Shown one piece after another: positions 32,223 to 46,000 of a stretch of 64,000 nucleotides of DNA. The DNA is from a virus. The notes under the pieces are model-generated. The model had not been told where the DNA came from. It did no database searches and saw only the letters and a program-made list of their open reading frames with translations. A program made the translations under genes and the position numbers. The DNA lies in the IMG/VR virus record IMGVR_UViG_3300043438_000518, positions 1-64,000 of that record, one strand, 5' to 3'. Positions within the stretch are counted from its first letter, which is position 1, and every line of letters begins with the position of its first letter.

Positions 32223-33941
32223 ATGCCAATTTCAGCACAACATACAAAGTTTGAATATCCAGATTATATTTCTCCTTTACCAGCAGACGACCTATTAAAG
32301 TTTGCTCAGAAAAAGCAAGAAATGTATGATGAAGGTGTAGCTAAAGTACAACAGAACATTGACAGTTATCATAACTTACGTTCTTCTATTCTTACTGACG
32401 TAGAGAAAGAGTACTTTGATAAGAGTATGGGTAACCTAGTAAAGGCTATTAGTTCAAGCGCAGGATTAGACTTCTCTAACAAAGCAAATGTACAAGCAGT
32501 TTTAAACGTAGGTAAACCCTTAGAAAGAGATCAATATATCTTAACAGCTATCTCTAACGGTAAAGAAGTATCTCGTAGGCAAGAACAATTGTCTAAGATG
32601 AAGCCTGGAGAACGTAGTGCAGTTAATGACTACTTCTATATGAAGGACGTTAACGACTATATGCAAAGTGGTAAGTTAGGTCAAAAGATCGGTTACGGCA
32701 AAGACTATACTCCTTACGTAGATCTTTCTAAAGATTGGATGGAGTTTATGAAGACTCAAAAGCCTAATCAAAACGAGACTTTTAATATGCAATCTGGTAT
32801 GGGACCTGCTTATATTGAAAAGGTAACCGTAGAAGGATTTAACACAGCAGACTTAGCAGAGAAGTTTAAAGCTTTCATTGCAACTGATCCTAACAAGTTA
32901 CGTCAGTTTCAAATGGATGCTGGTTATAGTCTAGACCAAATAGGTAAAGATAATGCTTATACAGGTTACGTAGAAGATATGCAGTCTAAGGCTACTACAG
33001 CAGCACAGAATGCACAGATGTTTAGGAATGAGGCAAACAGATTAGAAAGAGCATACGCTACTACTAAGTCTCCTACTGTTAAATCACAATTAGAACAGGC
33101 TAAACAAAAAGCAACTTACTACGAACAATCTCGTTTGTTAGCAGAACAAAAAGCTTCTACTACCTTAGAAGACTTTGACTTAGGTGAGTACATGGAAATC
33201 TACCAAGACAAGTTTGCTACAAACATGGGTAACATGTATGCTAGTCAAAAAGTAAGTAGAGATCTTATCAGCAACGAATACTGGAAAGAAGCTAGAGCAG
33301 ATGCTAGACAAATGCAAAAGATTAACGCTGATAGACAGACTGCAATTGATATTAATAACTTAAATCAAAAAGTAAGTTTCCAAGCTGACACTTCTGTAAT
33401 CAAACCTTTGTTACAGAACTTTAGTAAAGTTCAAAGTAGCTTGGCTGTTATTGCAGAACAAGCAAGACAAGATGGAAATGCTGGAGCTGCTTCTAACCTT
33501 AATGAAGCTGTACAGAATTTTAGAAGAGCTGAGAAGGCTACAGGAAAAGATCAACTATTCTACATTGAACAAGCACTTGCTAAACTTCCAAAGAGAGGTA
33601 TCAATTCTAAATATCAAAATGCAATCTCAGCAATCCTTTCAGGTTCTGAAGGCACAGACTACGAGTCTACTAATACCAGACTAAGAGAAGACCTTAGAAA
33701 CATTAGAACTGCTATAGATAAGTACGGTGAGGGAGAAGATATTAATTTACCTGTAAGTGTAAACGGTATCTTCGATAGAACCTTAGGGGGTATGACATCT
33801 TTTGACTTTATTAGAAATGCTCCTAATTTAAATAACTTTTATATAGGTGCAGCTGATATTAGTACCTCTACTACAGATGATGGAGGAACTACTAAGACTA
33901 CTAGATCTGTGAAGTATTCTTCCGATATAGATAAGAAATAA
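32223..33941 (+). CDS. Cargo/ejection-type helical protein, 572 residues
   Basis: The 572-residue product starts three bases after the previous stop. It is almost entirely helical, with a conserved-looking start (FEYPDYISPLPADDLLKFA) and long coiled-coil segments at about residues 255-305 and 390-430. Crassvirales encode a similar helical protein just upstream of the virion RNA polymerase. It probably accompanies the polymerase in the capsid. No catalytic motif seen. Confidence 0.5.
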   Translation: MPISAQHTKFEYPDYISPLPADDLLKFAQKKQEMYDEGVAKVQQNIDSYHNLRSSILTDVEKEYFDKSMGNLVKAISSSAGLDFSNKANVQAVLNVGKPLERDQYILTAISNGKEVSRRQEQLSKMKPGERSAVNDYFYMKDVNDYMQSGKLGQKIGYGKDYTPYVDLSKDWMEFMKTQKPNQNETFNMQSGMGPAYIEKVTVEGFNTADLAEKFKAFIATDPNKLRQFQMDAGYSLDQIGKDNAYTGYVEDMQSKATTAAQNAQMFRNEANRLERAYATTKSPTVKSQLEQAKQKATYYEQSRLLAEQKASTTLEDFDLGEYMEIYQDKFATNMGNMYASQKVSRDLISNEYWKEARADARQMQKINADRQTAIDINNLNQKVSFQADTSVIKPLLQNFSKVQSSLAVIAEQARQDGNAGAASNLNEAVQNFRRAEKATGKDQLFYIEQALAKLPKRGINSKYQNAISAILSGSEGTDYESTNTRLREDLRNIRTAIDKYGEGEDINLPVSVNGIFDRTLGGMTSFDFIRNAPNLNNFYIGAADISTSTTDDGGTTKTTRSVKYSSDIDKK

Positions 33942-33971
33942 ATTTATCTATCTTTATTAATTACAATTAAT

Positions 33972-33979
33972 TATATTTG
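33972..33979 (+). promoter_or_regulatory. -7 element TATATTTG upstream of the RNA polymerase megagene
   Basis: TATATTTG lies 29 bases before the ATG of the 4563-codon gene, in a 67-base gap. No good TTG lies at -33, so this promoter would be weaker than others in the window. Its presence suggests the megagene can be transcribed separately from the cargo pair. Confidence 0.45.
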
Positions 33980-34008
33980 TTTACACAGTAATTTTAACTA
34001 ACTATTAG

Positions 34009-37000
34009 ATGCCACAAGATCCTATAATTGCATTACTTCAGAATCAAGGACTAGATCCATTTACACAATCTAAGCCAGTATCTCGTCTACAGGCTGCTAG
34101 TATATCTACATCAGCTGCCGAAATAAGTAGAGCAGCTGCAGCACCTTTTCAAGCACAGTTGACTATTGGTAAAGGAGTAAATGATATTTTAGCAGGAGGA
34201 GCTAAAGCAGAGATGCTTAGCCCTTATGAAAACGTATCTAGTTCTATGCTTAAGGGAATTGAGATTCCTCAGATAAGTTTAGACAAAGGAATACAACAAG
34301 AGATTAAAGTATCTGCCGATGTATTGAGTAGGACTTTAAGAGAAGGAAGTCTTGAAGAAAGTCAAGCGGCATTAAAAGAACTACGTGATAAGTATAATAA
34401 TATTTCTAAGTCTGTTTTAAGTAACAAAGAAAAAGAAAACTTAAGACAAGCTTATGCAGGTTTAGTAGAGCAGGTTAACCAGATCAATACGTTTAAATTA
34501 GCTAAACAACAGACTGATTCTTTCTTTTCTGAAAATGCTTTAGAGGACAGAGAAAAGGGACTTAAAGACTTTAATGCTAACTCACGTCTTCCTCTTTCAC
34601 TTAAATCTAAACAAACTAAGAACTCTGACATTATCAATAGTCTTGCAGATTTAGAATCTAATAGAATAGGATCTAGACTATATAACGAAGAAGACTTATC
34701 TACTTTTAAATCTACCTATGTAGATACTGATAAGGATCTTTATGCTGGTATGGAAATGCAGTATAATTATGCTGTTAAGCAATCAGTAGATGAAAAGATC
34801 AACGACTATCAGAAACAAATCCAAGATTTAGATTCTCAAATTAAGCAGTCATATGATCAAGGTCAGAAGAATGCGTTAGCTATGCAGAAAGCAGGTGTAG
34901 TAAAAGAACTTAACTACGCTAATAACCTTTCTCAGAAACTTAAGCCTTACACTAATGAAGATACTTACCTAAAGAACTTCTACCCAGAAGAGTATACTAA
35001 GAAAAAAGATAGACAAAAACAGGAAGTATATCGTAATGAAATGCTTGCTGAAGGTGATCAAGGATCTTGGTCAGAAACTCTATATAGAAGTGCTCAGAGT
35101 ATAGGTTCAAATTTTACCAAACAAATTTCAGGTGCAGCTTATTTTTTTGGAAACAAAGAACTTGGATACAGACTTAAGTCTGCTGCAGAGTCTATTGCTC
35201 CTCCTACTTACTTTGTAGGTAAAGATCTAAACAAGAATAGTAAAATAGACGATTCTGAAATTACTAGAGACATTCATGGTAACCGAGTTACTATGAGTCA
35301 AGTAAGATGGATAGATAAAAGCGGAGAGTCTCATTGGAACCTATGGGCTCCTGTAGAACAAACTCTTCCTATCTTAACAGACGTACTTACTACTATTGCA
35401 ATTTCTAAAGGATTAGGTGCAGTAGGTAGAGGTGCAGGATTAACTTATGGTAGGATGGGTGCTGCTGCAGGATTAGGTGAAGCTGCAAATGCTAGCTTTG
35501 TAAAAAACTGGGCTCCACGTATTTCTACTATGGGTATAGTAAGTGCTACAACTTTCCCTAGATTTTATGCAGAAGAACGCTCTAACTTTAAGAACTCTGA
35601 TGATGCATTTAAAGTAGCTACTATGCGTGCGGCTGTAGAAGGTCTTACAGAATCTATTGTACCTGATGTAAACATGTTTAGTGGCAAGATTGCTTACGGT
35701 GCTTTAGATCCTGCATTTGCTAAACTAGGTAAATTAGATCCTGCTAGTCTGAGTCGCTTAACAGTTAAGAGAGATGTTCTATTAGGACTATTACCTAAGG
35801 GAGCTATATCACCTGCTAAGGCTGCTTTGTTAATGGCTCCTGCAGCTCTAAGAAGAACTCTAACAGGAGCTTCTCAAGAAGCTATAGAAGAACTAGGTTC
35901 TTTAGTAGGTAACTATGTTGTAGATCAGTATGCTTCTAATCAAAACTTTGAAGTAGAAGAAACTAATCAACTAACAGGTGAGGCTTTCTTAGATACTTTT
36001 GTAGAAGGTTTTATTCCTTCTTTGTTTATTTCAGGGGGTTCTACTTTACTTGCTAAAGGAGCAATGAAAAAAGAACGCTTAGATCAAGCAAGATGGAACA
36101 TAGCAAACAACCCTGAAAAGTATAAACAGTTAATCGCTAACCAAGTTCAAAACCAAAAGATCACCAAAGACGAAGGTTTAAAAAGAACTGTTGCAATTGA
36201 TAGACTAGCTAAACAGTTAGACGTTATTCCTGAAATTCAAAACATCAAGAGTCTAACTACCTTATTGGATGACAAAGAAGCTCAGTATAACTTCTTTAAT
36301 AATGTTCTTTTTCAAGAAGATCTTCTTACTGTAGATACTACACAGTTAAGTGAAGAACAAGTAGAGCAACATAAAGAGTCTTTGGCTAAAGTAAGTAAAG
36401 ACATTCTTACTACGAAAAATCTAGCTGATAAGTATGCTGGACTAGAGGAGAACGATAAGAAAGCAATCATATCTAAACTGTTTGATAAGCAAGCTCAGGC
36501 TGCAACCTCAGAGGATGCTACTCTTTCTTCTATTATGTTTACTGCAGAGCAAACTAAACAAATGATGGTTACTGCTCCTGTAAACGATCCTAGATACGAA
36601 TTTATTAACGAACAGTATAAGAACTTTCAAAGCAAGGTAGATGCTAATATTAGAACTAGGGTTGAGAACTTTGCTTCTAGATTAGAAAACACTCCAGAGC
36701 AAGTAACTCTACTTGAGTTGCAGATGGCACAAGATACCTTCTTACCTGCATTAGAACGCTTAGATGCTTTAGATAAAGGTATGCAGGTAGAGAACTCTCC
36801 TATGGCTCCAGAGATAGGGCCTATGCCTGAGAATACTCCTGAGTTAATGCAGGCTATTAAAGATGAATTAGCTTCTAGAAAAATAATATCAGCAGAAGAT
36901 TTTAATCGTGAAGTAAGTCAGAACTTAAAGAATCCAGAAACCAAACAAGTACAAGAAGCTCAGTTAAGTGTAGCAGAGTTGTCTGAAGAAGAACTTGCTA

Positions 37001-40000
37001 CTGGAGAGCTGAGTGAAACAGCTCACGAACATTTAAGTGATACACAAAAATTTTCTTTAGCGACTAGTTTACAAAATCACAAAAAACAAAAAGATCAGTC
37101 TCCTAGTGAGTTAACTGACTTAGAAGAGTTTAGAAACAGAACTCTGTTTAATATATACAAAAGTAGTTTAGAAGGTCTTACTCCTGAAAATCAGGTAGCA
37201 AAGATTATAGAGATGAACAAAGTTGCTTTGGGCATAGCTGTAGATACTCCAGCGGTTAATAACTTCTCTGCTAATCCTACTAACACTGCTGTTCCCGTAA
37301 CTCCTGCACCTGTAGTAAACATACCAGGTCAATTAGACGAAGTAGACAGAGAGGTTTACACTGAGTATGCTAATTACTTGGCTGAGTTTAATCAACAGTT
37401 AGCAGACTTCGATCCAACTGCTGATGAGACTCGTACAATGGTAGCTGAGTTTAACAAGAATCTTTTTGACAGTCTTTTATCCTTAGATTCTTTAAACGCA
37501 GTTAGGTCTGCTTTGTTGGCTGTTTATCCTGAGAATGTATTAGGAATTGAAGCTATGTATGAAGCAGCTAAGCAGGGTAATATAAACTTAGATTCAATAC
37601 AATTTAGCCCAAAGAAGAAAGAAAGATTTATTGCTCGTTTAAAAACTCTTATGGGTGAAGCAGACTCTACTCCTGAAACTCCTGTAGTTGAAACACCAAC
37701 TAATGAAGTATTAGAAGAAGCACCAGAGATTGCAGAAGATGGAGAAAATAATCAAACAGATAATTATGACTCAGCACAAAAGTCAACTGAATTAAGTCTG
37801 ACAAATCTTCTTAAAGGAACTAAAGGATTAGAACTTCAGTTAATATCTGTAACAAAAGAAGACGTATCCCTTAACGATCCAGCAGTAAATCTTGCTTATA
37901 GCATTATGGAGTTTTACTCTGAAGCAGAGCGTTTAGGAAAGAGTCTTGCTATGAAAGTTAGAATTCAAAGCATGATGGGTATTTATGAGTTCGTACTGCC
38001 TGCAGGATCTGTAGAAAGATTAAACGAATTAAAACAACTTAAGTCTTTGTCTCCTGAAGAGAAAATAGAGTTAAGAGATTTATTATCTGTAAACAATCGT
38101 CCTATTCATAATGAAGGAATGTTGTCTTTCTTAGAAGAGAATCCTTCTGAAATAGGTACTGGAGTAGGTACTGCGTTTGTAAACTCTGACAATAACTTGC
38201 TTAAGTTTACAGCTAAAGGAAAACCATCTACTGCTAAGACTGCTTTTGTTTTCATTCCTGCTATAAAGAAAACAGGAATACAATCAGAGAAAGAGATTAG
38301 AGAAAGAGTTGGCAGAGGAGAAATTTTAGTATCACCAATTTCAGGAATTGTATCAGGAGTGGATAAAACTTCTCCCTTAACTAACGCAGTAGGTGAAAAC
38401 ATTTATGTACACACAGGACCTGCGACTACTATTAAAGGGGCACAAAAAGTCTATACACTTAAACCTGGGGTTGTGTACTTACAGAAGGAAGATGCTCGTT
38501 ATCAGTACACAGGTATAAACATTCCTACTAACGGAAGTGATATTCAAATTCTTGTTAATGCTTTTAACAATGGTACTCTTCCTCAAAATATAGATGAGTC
38601 TATCAGACAAGATGCTAGTCTATTCTTAAACTACTTAAACAGACAGATAAACTCTACCAAAGTAGGCAAGGAAGAAACTTTAAAGATTAGATTCTTTAAA
38701 GGGGCTAATCTATTCCTCTCAACTACTAATGATAATAAACTTATAGTAAAGTATCAAGTAGAAGGTAAGGATGGTAAAAAGTATTTAAAGCCATCTAAGA
38801 ACCAAGACGAAGACTTGCTTAAGATTGGACAATCTTCTTACAAATTAGTAGATGCAAGATTCTTAGAAGATAACAAGCCTTACACTGCTTTAGTAGTAGA
38901 TGCTAAAGGTAAAATAAGCACTAAGCAATTTAACTCTTACTCTGACTTTATTAAGAGTCCTGAGTTTGGAGCAAACTACGTAAGAGAAGAGAATAGAACA
39001 TTCTCTTTTAGTCCTGAGCTTGAGTCTCTGAATACATCTTCAGTTGCTGTGGATGAAATAGATACAACTCCTATTGCACCTATTAGTGAAGTACCGACTA
39101 CTCCTACTCAACCTGCAGATGCTAGAGCTGATATAGAAAAAAGAACTACAAAAATAATATCTTCTGAAATTGTAGAAAAAGGAAATAGAAAAGGTCAAAC
39201 AAGAATCGTAAGTCAGACTAATTCTATTACAGATTTAGAGGGTACACTAGTAAGTGTCACAGAGTATGAAGCAAAAGTGGGAGATACTACAGTTGGACTT
39301 GGAGGTAAATCCATGACTCTTAAACAATTTAAAGAAGAGTTTCCATTAGACGAGGATTATGTAGGAATATTTGAAGGATTAGATGATGACTCAATTATTA
39401 CAGTAATAAAAGTAAAAAGAGTTCCTACTAGTTCAAGATTTAATAGTGTAGTAAGTATTTATACTGTCCAGTATGGTAAAATGGATGCAGGCATTAAAAA
39501 TGATGATGTAAAATATAACGCAGAACTGGCTGCTTTAGAACAGCCTACTCCCCAACCTGCAAAAGGACCTAAAAGACTTAGTAGAAGACCTACACTTTAT
39601 AAGGATCCATCAGAAGACTCTCTTATTGATCCAGACTTTTTCTTTAGAGCAAAAGCTTTAAGCAACTCTATCACAGGTAGGCAGAATACTTTAGCAAAAG
39701 CTTGGGTAGCTAATCATCCTATATTTAAAAATACTCCTTTCATCTTTGATGAGACTATCAGTCATCCTGAAGCTTATGCTGTATGGTCAAAGGCAGGTAT
39801 CTTCTTATACGAAGGAGCTAACTATGCAGAAGCGTATCATGAAGCATGGCATGAATTCTCTCAGTTGTATTTAACTCCTGAACAGAAAGCTGCTTTGTAT
39901 GCAGAAGCAAGAGAATTGTATGGAGATTTAACGTTTGTACAACTAGAAGAAAGATTAGCAGACGACTTCCGTGCTTACGCTTTAAGCGAAGGCAAAGAGT

Positions 40001-43000
40001 TTCCTGCTCTTATCCAACAAGCAAGAAAGAGTAAATCTATCTTTAAAGAGATCTGGGACTTTATCTCTAATCTATTTTTAAATAAGAAAACAGTTGACCA
40101 CTACTTCAGTCGTTTGTACAAAGGAAATCTTAATGGTTTTAAACGTAGAGAGTCTAATCAATACTTTAAACAACTCTACTCTGGTAAGTACACTTACAAT
40201 GACGCTGAAGGAGTAAGTCATGCACTTTCTTATGTAGACTCTAAAAAGTACCTAGACGACTTAGACAGTCTTTATGTAGCTACTACTAGTGCTATGTCTA
40301 AAGACAAAGGAGTTACGTTTGTAAACATACTAGCTAATCCTAAGCAAGCAAATCTAGTCTACTCTATGATGGCTAAGCGATTAGACTCTGAATATACTCA
40401 GTTGTTAGAATCATACGAACAAACTGATAATGTAGAATACGTTCCACGTATTGATGCTATTGTAGACCTTTTAGAAAACTTTGAAGCTACAGTAAAATTC
40501 CATAAGCAAAACTCTTTCTTATTTGAAGATAAAGTTAGAAAGGCACTTTTAAATAATCAGATAGTTGAACAAGAAAGTGTCAATGCTGAGTTTGCTTCGT
40601 ATGAAGCTAGCGTAAACGAAATGTCCCAGAAGCAGTTGGCTTCACAAACTTTAATTAGTGCTCTTAGAACGCTTCCTAGATATGAAAACGGGGTACAAGT
40701 ATTTCATCCTGTATTTGGAACTCCTCTGTTGAGCGACTTTAGTTCTAACTGGAATATCCTACAACGCAGGTTGTCAGGAGTAAACTCTTACTCAGAACTA
40801 TTTAGTAGGGTAGAAAACATTGCTGAAGTGTATCCTCAATTTACTGAGTTTCTATCTTATTTGCCTACACCAGAAGAAGACTTAACTTTTACTAGTGACT
40901 TAAACTTTAAGAATGAATTCTATCGTATCTTTAGTATGCCTTACATTGAAGGCTACACTACAGACATCAAGAGAGATGAAGATGGAAATATTGAAGACGT
41001 AAGAGTATTCCAAGCACAATCATTAGATGCTCAAAACATTAGGCGTTCTTTTGACTCAGCTTTTTCTCTTAACCCTTCTGAGTATTCTTTGACTAATGCA
41101 GAGACAGGTACAGCATACTTAAATACAACAAAGTACTTTAATACTTTCCCTGGTATCCCTGCAGTACCTATTGACGAAGAAGAATTTGAAGACTACAATC
41201 GTTCTTTGTATAATATGTTAACTCCATTAGGATTTAACTTAAGTCCTAACTCTATTGAGTTGTTTGTTAAGGAAGATCCAACTGTACAGTCTGCTAGAGT
41301 ATCTTTAATTTATAATAAACTTAAATCTTTATCTCAGGTACAGGCTTACATTGCAACTCCTTTAGCAAGTATTTCTAGTTCTCATATGATTGAAGATAAA
41401 GGATCTAAGATTAAAGTAGAAGGAGAAAATACTAGTATATCAAATATTATACAATATGAGGTAGAGGCTAACCCTCAGTATGTTAATGACATGAGGTATA
41501 ATGCAGTACAGAAACAAATCTGGTCTGTAAACCAACATACATTAATGACTAGAGTTCTTGGAGTATTAAACGATGAGGTATCTTATCCTACATTAGAAGA
41601 TGTTTACAGAGAACTTCCTCATCTAGATCCCACAAATAATCCCAACACAATAGGTTCTTTTGTATTGTCTTACTTGTTTAATACAGCAGGTAACCGAATT
41701 ACAGATAAGATGCAGAACCAACAAGTCTACAGAAAAGTAGAACTTGGTAACTTGTTAGGAATTAAAGATAGAGGAGAAGGCGAAAAGACAATTGACTCTA
41801 ATGAAGCTAAGAAACACTATGCTGATATTTTAGGATTAGTTAAGTCAGGTGTAGAAGAGATTAACCGTCTTAGTGGTAAGTCAACTACTAGGGGATTAAT
41901 CATGGATCTTCGCTTAAGAAAGTTCTTGGGCTTTAACAACTCTACTAACCAAGTAGATGAGTTCATTGCTTATGGGCCAGCGCAAGTTCCTTACAGTTTG
42001 TTTGTAAGTAGAATTCTTCCTCTTATTAAGTCTGAAGTTGAAGTTACTCTTAAGGATTCTGATAAATATAAAATTAGTCCTTTAGACGGAGATGGTTCTC
42101 CTAAACTTACATACTTCCATAAAATCTTTACTCCTGAACAACGTACTGCTTTATACGCAGCATACACATCAGCAGACTCTACAAAGTCTTTAGAGGACGT
42201 ATTTAAAGAAATGCCTGAGGCACAAGCAGTATTTAATAAGTTTCAAGAATACATTGCAAGTAATGTAAAAGGATCAGAAGCTATCTTAGGTACGACTTAT
42301 CCTGTAGATAAAGTAGATTTATTTAAGTATCATTTCTTCTCTTTTGTTTCTCGTATTGAACAACATAAGATATTCTTTAACCATCCTTACTACTACAAGA
42401 ATCCTAAAGATATCGAAAAGCGTTTGAGTATGTGGAATGCTTTTGGTTCTTATGCTATAATTGATCAACAGAATATAGATTACTTATTATCTGATAGGTC
42501 TGGTTTAAGTATGTATTCTCACAGAGATGCTTTCCATGCACATGCAGGTCAAGTAGGAATTAAAATAAATGCTAATAGAGCTGCAGTAGATCAAATCTCT
42601 TACCTCGTTTTAAAGGATGAGCCAATTAAATCCCCTACAGCAAAAGCAAGTAAATTCTACGGTAAGTACAAAGATGCTTATACAAATGATCCTAAATCAG
42701 AAAAACAAAATGCTGCAGCTTTCTGTACATTAGATTTCTATCGTAAGTTCTATTCTTTGTCTACAGGTATTACTCTTCCAATGAAGCAAGAGTTTGATCG
42801 TCAAGATAAGATCTATAAAAAATACCTAGAGTTACAAAGAGCAGACGAGTTTACTAGAGACCAGCTCAGTAAGGAATTAGAGGAAGAATTAAATAAAGGT
42901 CCTTTCTATAAGTTTACTATTAAGAAACTACAGTACGCAGGTCATAACAAAATAGAAAGTGGAGAGTCAGTTCCTGTAGGTCACAAGTATTCTATGAAGC

Positions 43001-46000
43001 CTATTCTTCCTTCTGAGATTATAGGTGATCCTAAACTCGCTTCTATTCTTCAGAAACTTCATGCTTCTTCTGCAGAGTATGCAGTATTTGAATCAGGCAC
43101 TAAGTTGTCTGAGACTGTTAAGCCTGTAAGTTTATTTAATGCTAAAGGAGAAGTACAAGACAAAGCAGTACCTGTAGGATTGATTGATCTTAAGAACCTT
43201 AAAGAGCAGGTATTAATTGAAAACAAAGAAGACTTTAACAACATCTTCAGTACTCAGTTCCGTAAACTTGTATATAAGGATATCACTACTCCTGACGGAG
43301 AAGCTTTGTATGAGTCTTACAAATCTATCATTGAGAATCTTACTAACTTTGATAAACTTAATTTCTTAGAACAGTTAGACGACAAAGAGAAACTTGTAGA
43401 GTTCTTGATTCGTGAGATTTCTAAAAAGAATGCAGCAGAGTCTACTAAAGATCTTCTTAGATTAAAAGAAGATGGTACTTTAACTCACAGCCTTGATAGT
43501 ATGATTGATCGTACTGTTATGGAGAGTGCAGTTGTATCTAGTGTTAAGAATCAAATCATTAAACAAAAGCTTCCTGGTGCACAGAGAGTACAGTATCCTG
43601 TATCTTTGATTAGACCTTCAAGGAAGTTAAGATTCTATGATATAGTAGATGGAAAGATTACTAAGGCCGAAGCTATGGTCTCTTTCTCAAAAGGATATTA
43701 CCCTTTGCTTAATCTTCTTTCACCTGTAGACAAACAACCTATTGGTCAACTAGACAATGAGGGTAATGTAATAAACCCACATACTGCGCTTACTCGTTTG
43801 AATGAAGCACTTGCTAATCCTAAGTTTAGAAGTCGTTATGCTAATCAACTTACCATGGAAGCTATTCGTATTCCTGGAGAGAAGCATCGTTCAATGGAGA
43901 ACTACGAGATAGTAGAATTCTTACCCGAAGAAAGTGGAGAAATTATTTTAGTTCCTGACGAGATTGTAATTAAGTCTGGTGGTGACTTTGATATTGATAA
44001 GTTGTTCTGTTATGATCCTGTATTGAATGCAGACGGAAGTTTTACATACGGACCTGAGATTACCTCACAAGAAGCTTTTGAGTTAAAGAAAGATCTTATA
44101 AATAGATTACAAGAAAATAAAGAATTGTTTAGAGAGTTCTACCAGGATAAACAAGACCTTATTCAAGACTTACAAGATATCCTTGTTAGTCGTGGTATTG
44201 CTGCAGACACTAGAGTATCTGCTTTGTATAAAGAACTTCGTTCCTACAAGTATGTAAACGAACAAGAACTTGTAGACGAAGGTGCTATTACCGAGACAGA
44301 TCAAGAAAGATTAAGGAAGTGGGCAGCAGGAGAAGTATCTACTGAAAAGAAAGACCTCTCTAAAGACATTAAAAATAGGATTAAGGTACTCAGAGCCACC
44401 TTATCAGAGATATCGGATGAAGGACTCTCTCAAGAAATCATAAACATTAATACTAGACTTAGTGTTATTGCAAAAGAAGGAAGAGATATCAAGAACGAAT
44501 TAAAGAATCTTAGAGGTCGCTTTACAAATAGACTACTTCTTAACATCTCTAATCGTTTATCTCAGCCTGAAATCTTCGAAGACTTAATTGCCCCTAACGA
44601 CATTGCTAAAGTTACAGAAGCAGTAGAGTTGTTTGGTAGTTCATCAGATATTACTACAGCGTCTCTTACTAACCTTGTCAGTCCTTTATACCAGTTGTAT
44701 GTATTCTCTTTGAATACTTATAAGACTTCTTTGGGTACAGATGCTAAGAATAACGTATTCCACGCATTGTTACAAAGAACTACCTTCTACAGAGAAGATA
44801 AGAACGGTAACAGAAAGTTTCTTTTAGATGCAAATAGAACTGTAGATGGATTCTTAAACTTTAGTGGTGTATTTAACATAGACGGAGATAAGATATCGAA
44901 CATATCAGGTGAGATGATTAGTGCTCACGTAGATATTGAAAAGAACGATGGTATTGCTAAAATTGGACTTAACAACGTAATCACTCCTGTAGTTAACTAT
45001 GCTAACATGGCAGGTGTTAGATTCTTTGATATGGTTAAGCTAATTAACTTAACTGACGGAATTAGAAAACAATCTTCTATTATACGATACTCTAGAGGAA
45101 AGTCTATAGAGGAAGTTTTAGATGTTATGTACAAGAATGCTTCTGAAGGAAGTGTAGTTAAGTCTTTGATTGATACTTCTAAGAATGAATTTGGAAGAGT
45201 TATTCGTGGCAAACTGATTAACAATGTATTTAACCAAATGCTAAAAAACACTACATCAGAAACTTCTAAGGAGTTAATGCTTAGTGTTGAAGACCCTTTA
45301 CAGGATCTTAGAAGATTTGCACAGTTCCTTGAGCTAGAAGACCAAACAAGAGACTTAGCTACTATTTCATTGGCTACAGATTATGATACATTCTCTCCTC
45401 AAAACTTTGAATCATTCAGATCTAACATCTTAAGTTTGATTCCTTACATAAAAGAAGGTGGAGAGAAAGCAGGTATCTTTAACAAGAAAGGTCTGGACGA
45501 TATCATAAACAACTCAATCATTGCTCCTTTCCAAGTACAACAAGATGTTTTAGATAAGTTTGTTCAAGTATTTCCTATCTCTGCTAATCCTAAGATTACA
45601 AATACTATTCTCAGACAGTTTGCAGTAGTCCAGAAGATAAATAGAAAACTAGACTATGATAAGTTCTCCCGTACGTTTAAGAATGATTTGCTTTATGCTT
45701 TGTACATTAATAACGTACCACAGGTGGTTCAGTTTGAAGCTTACTTAGATAAAACAAGTCCTGCAAACTTAGCAACTATGCTTACTAACCTTAAGAGTAG
45801 ACTGCGTAATAGAGGAATTGCTGCTGATAATATTATGTTTGATATTATGAGTGCAACTACAGATGTTGACTCTAAGTATATTAGAACAGGTATCTTGGAT
45901 ACAGACTTAGACTATTCAGTTGATATGTATAAGGAAGAGTTTGAGAGAGGATTCAATTGGTCTCACTCAGAGCTAAATCCTGACAACGCTTTAGACTCTG

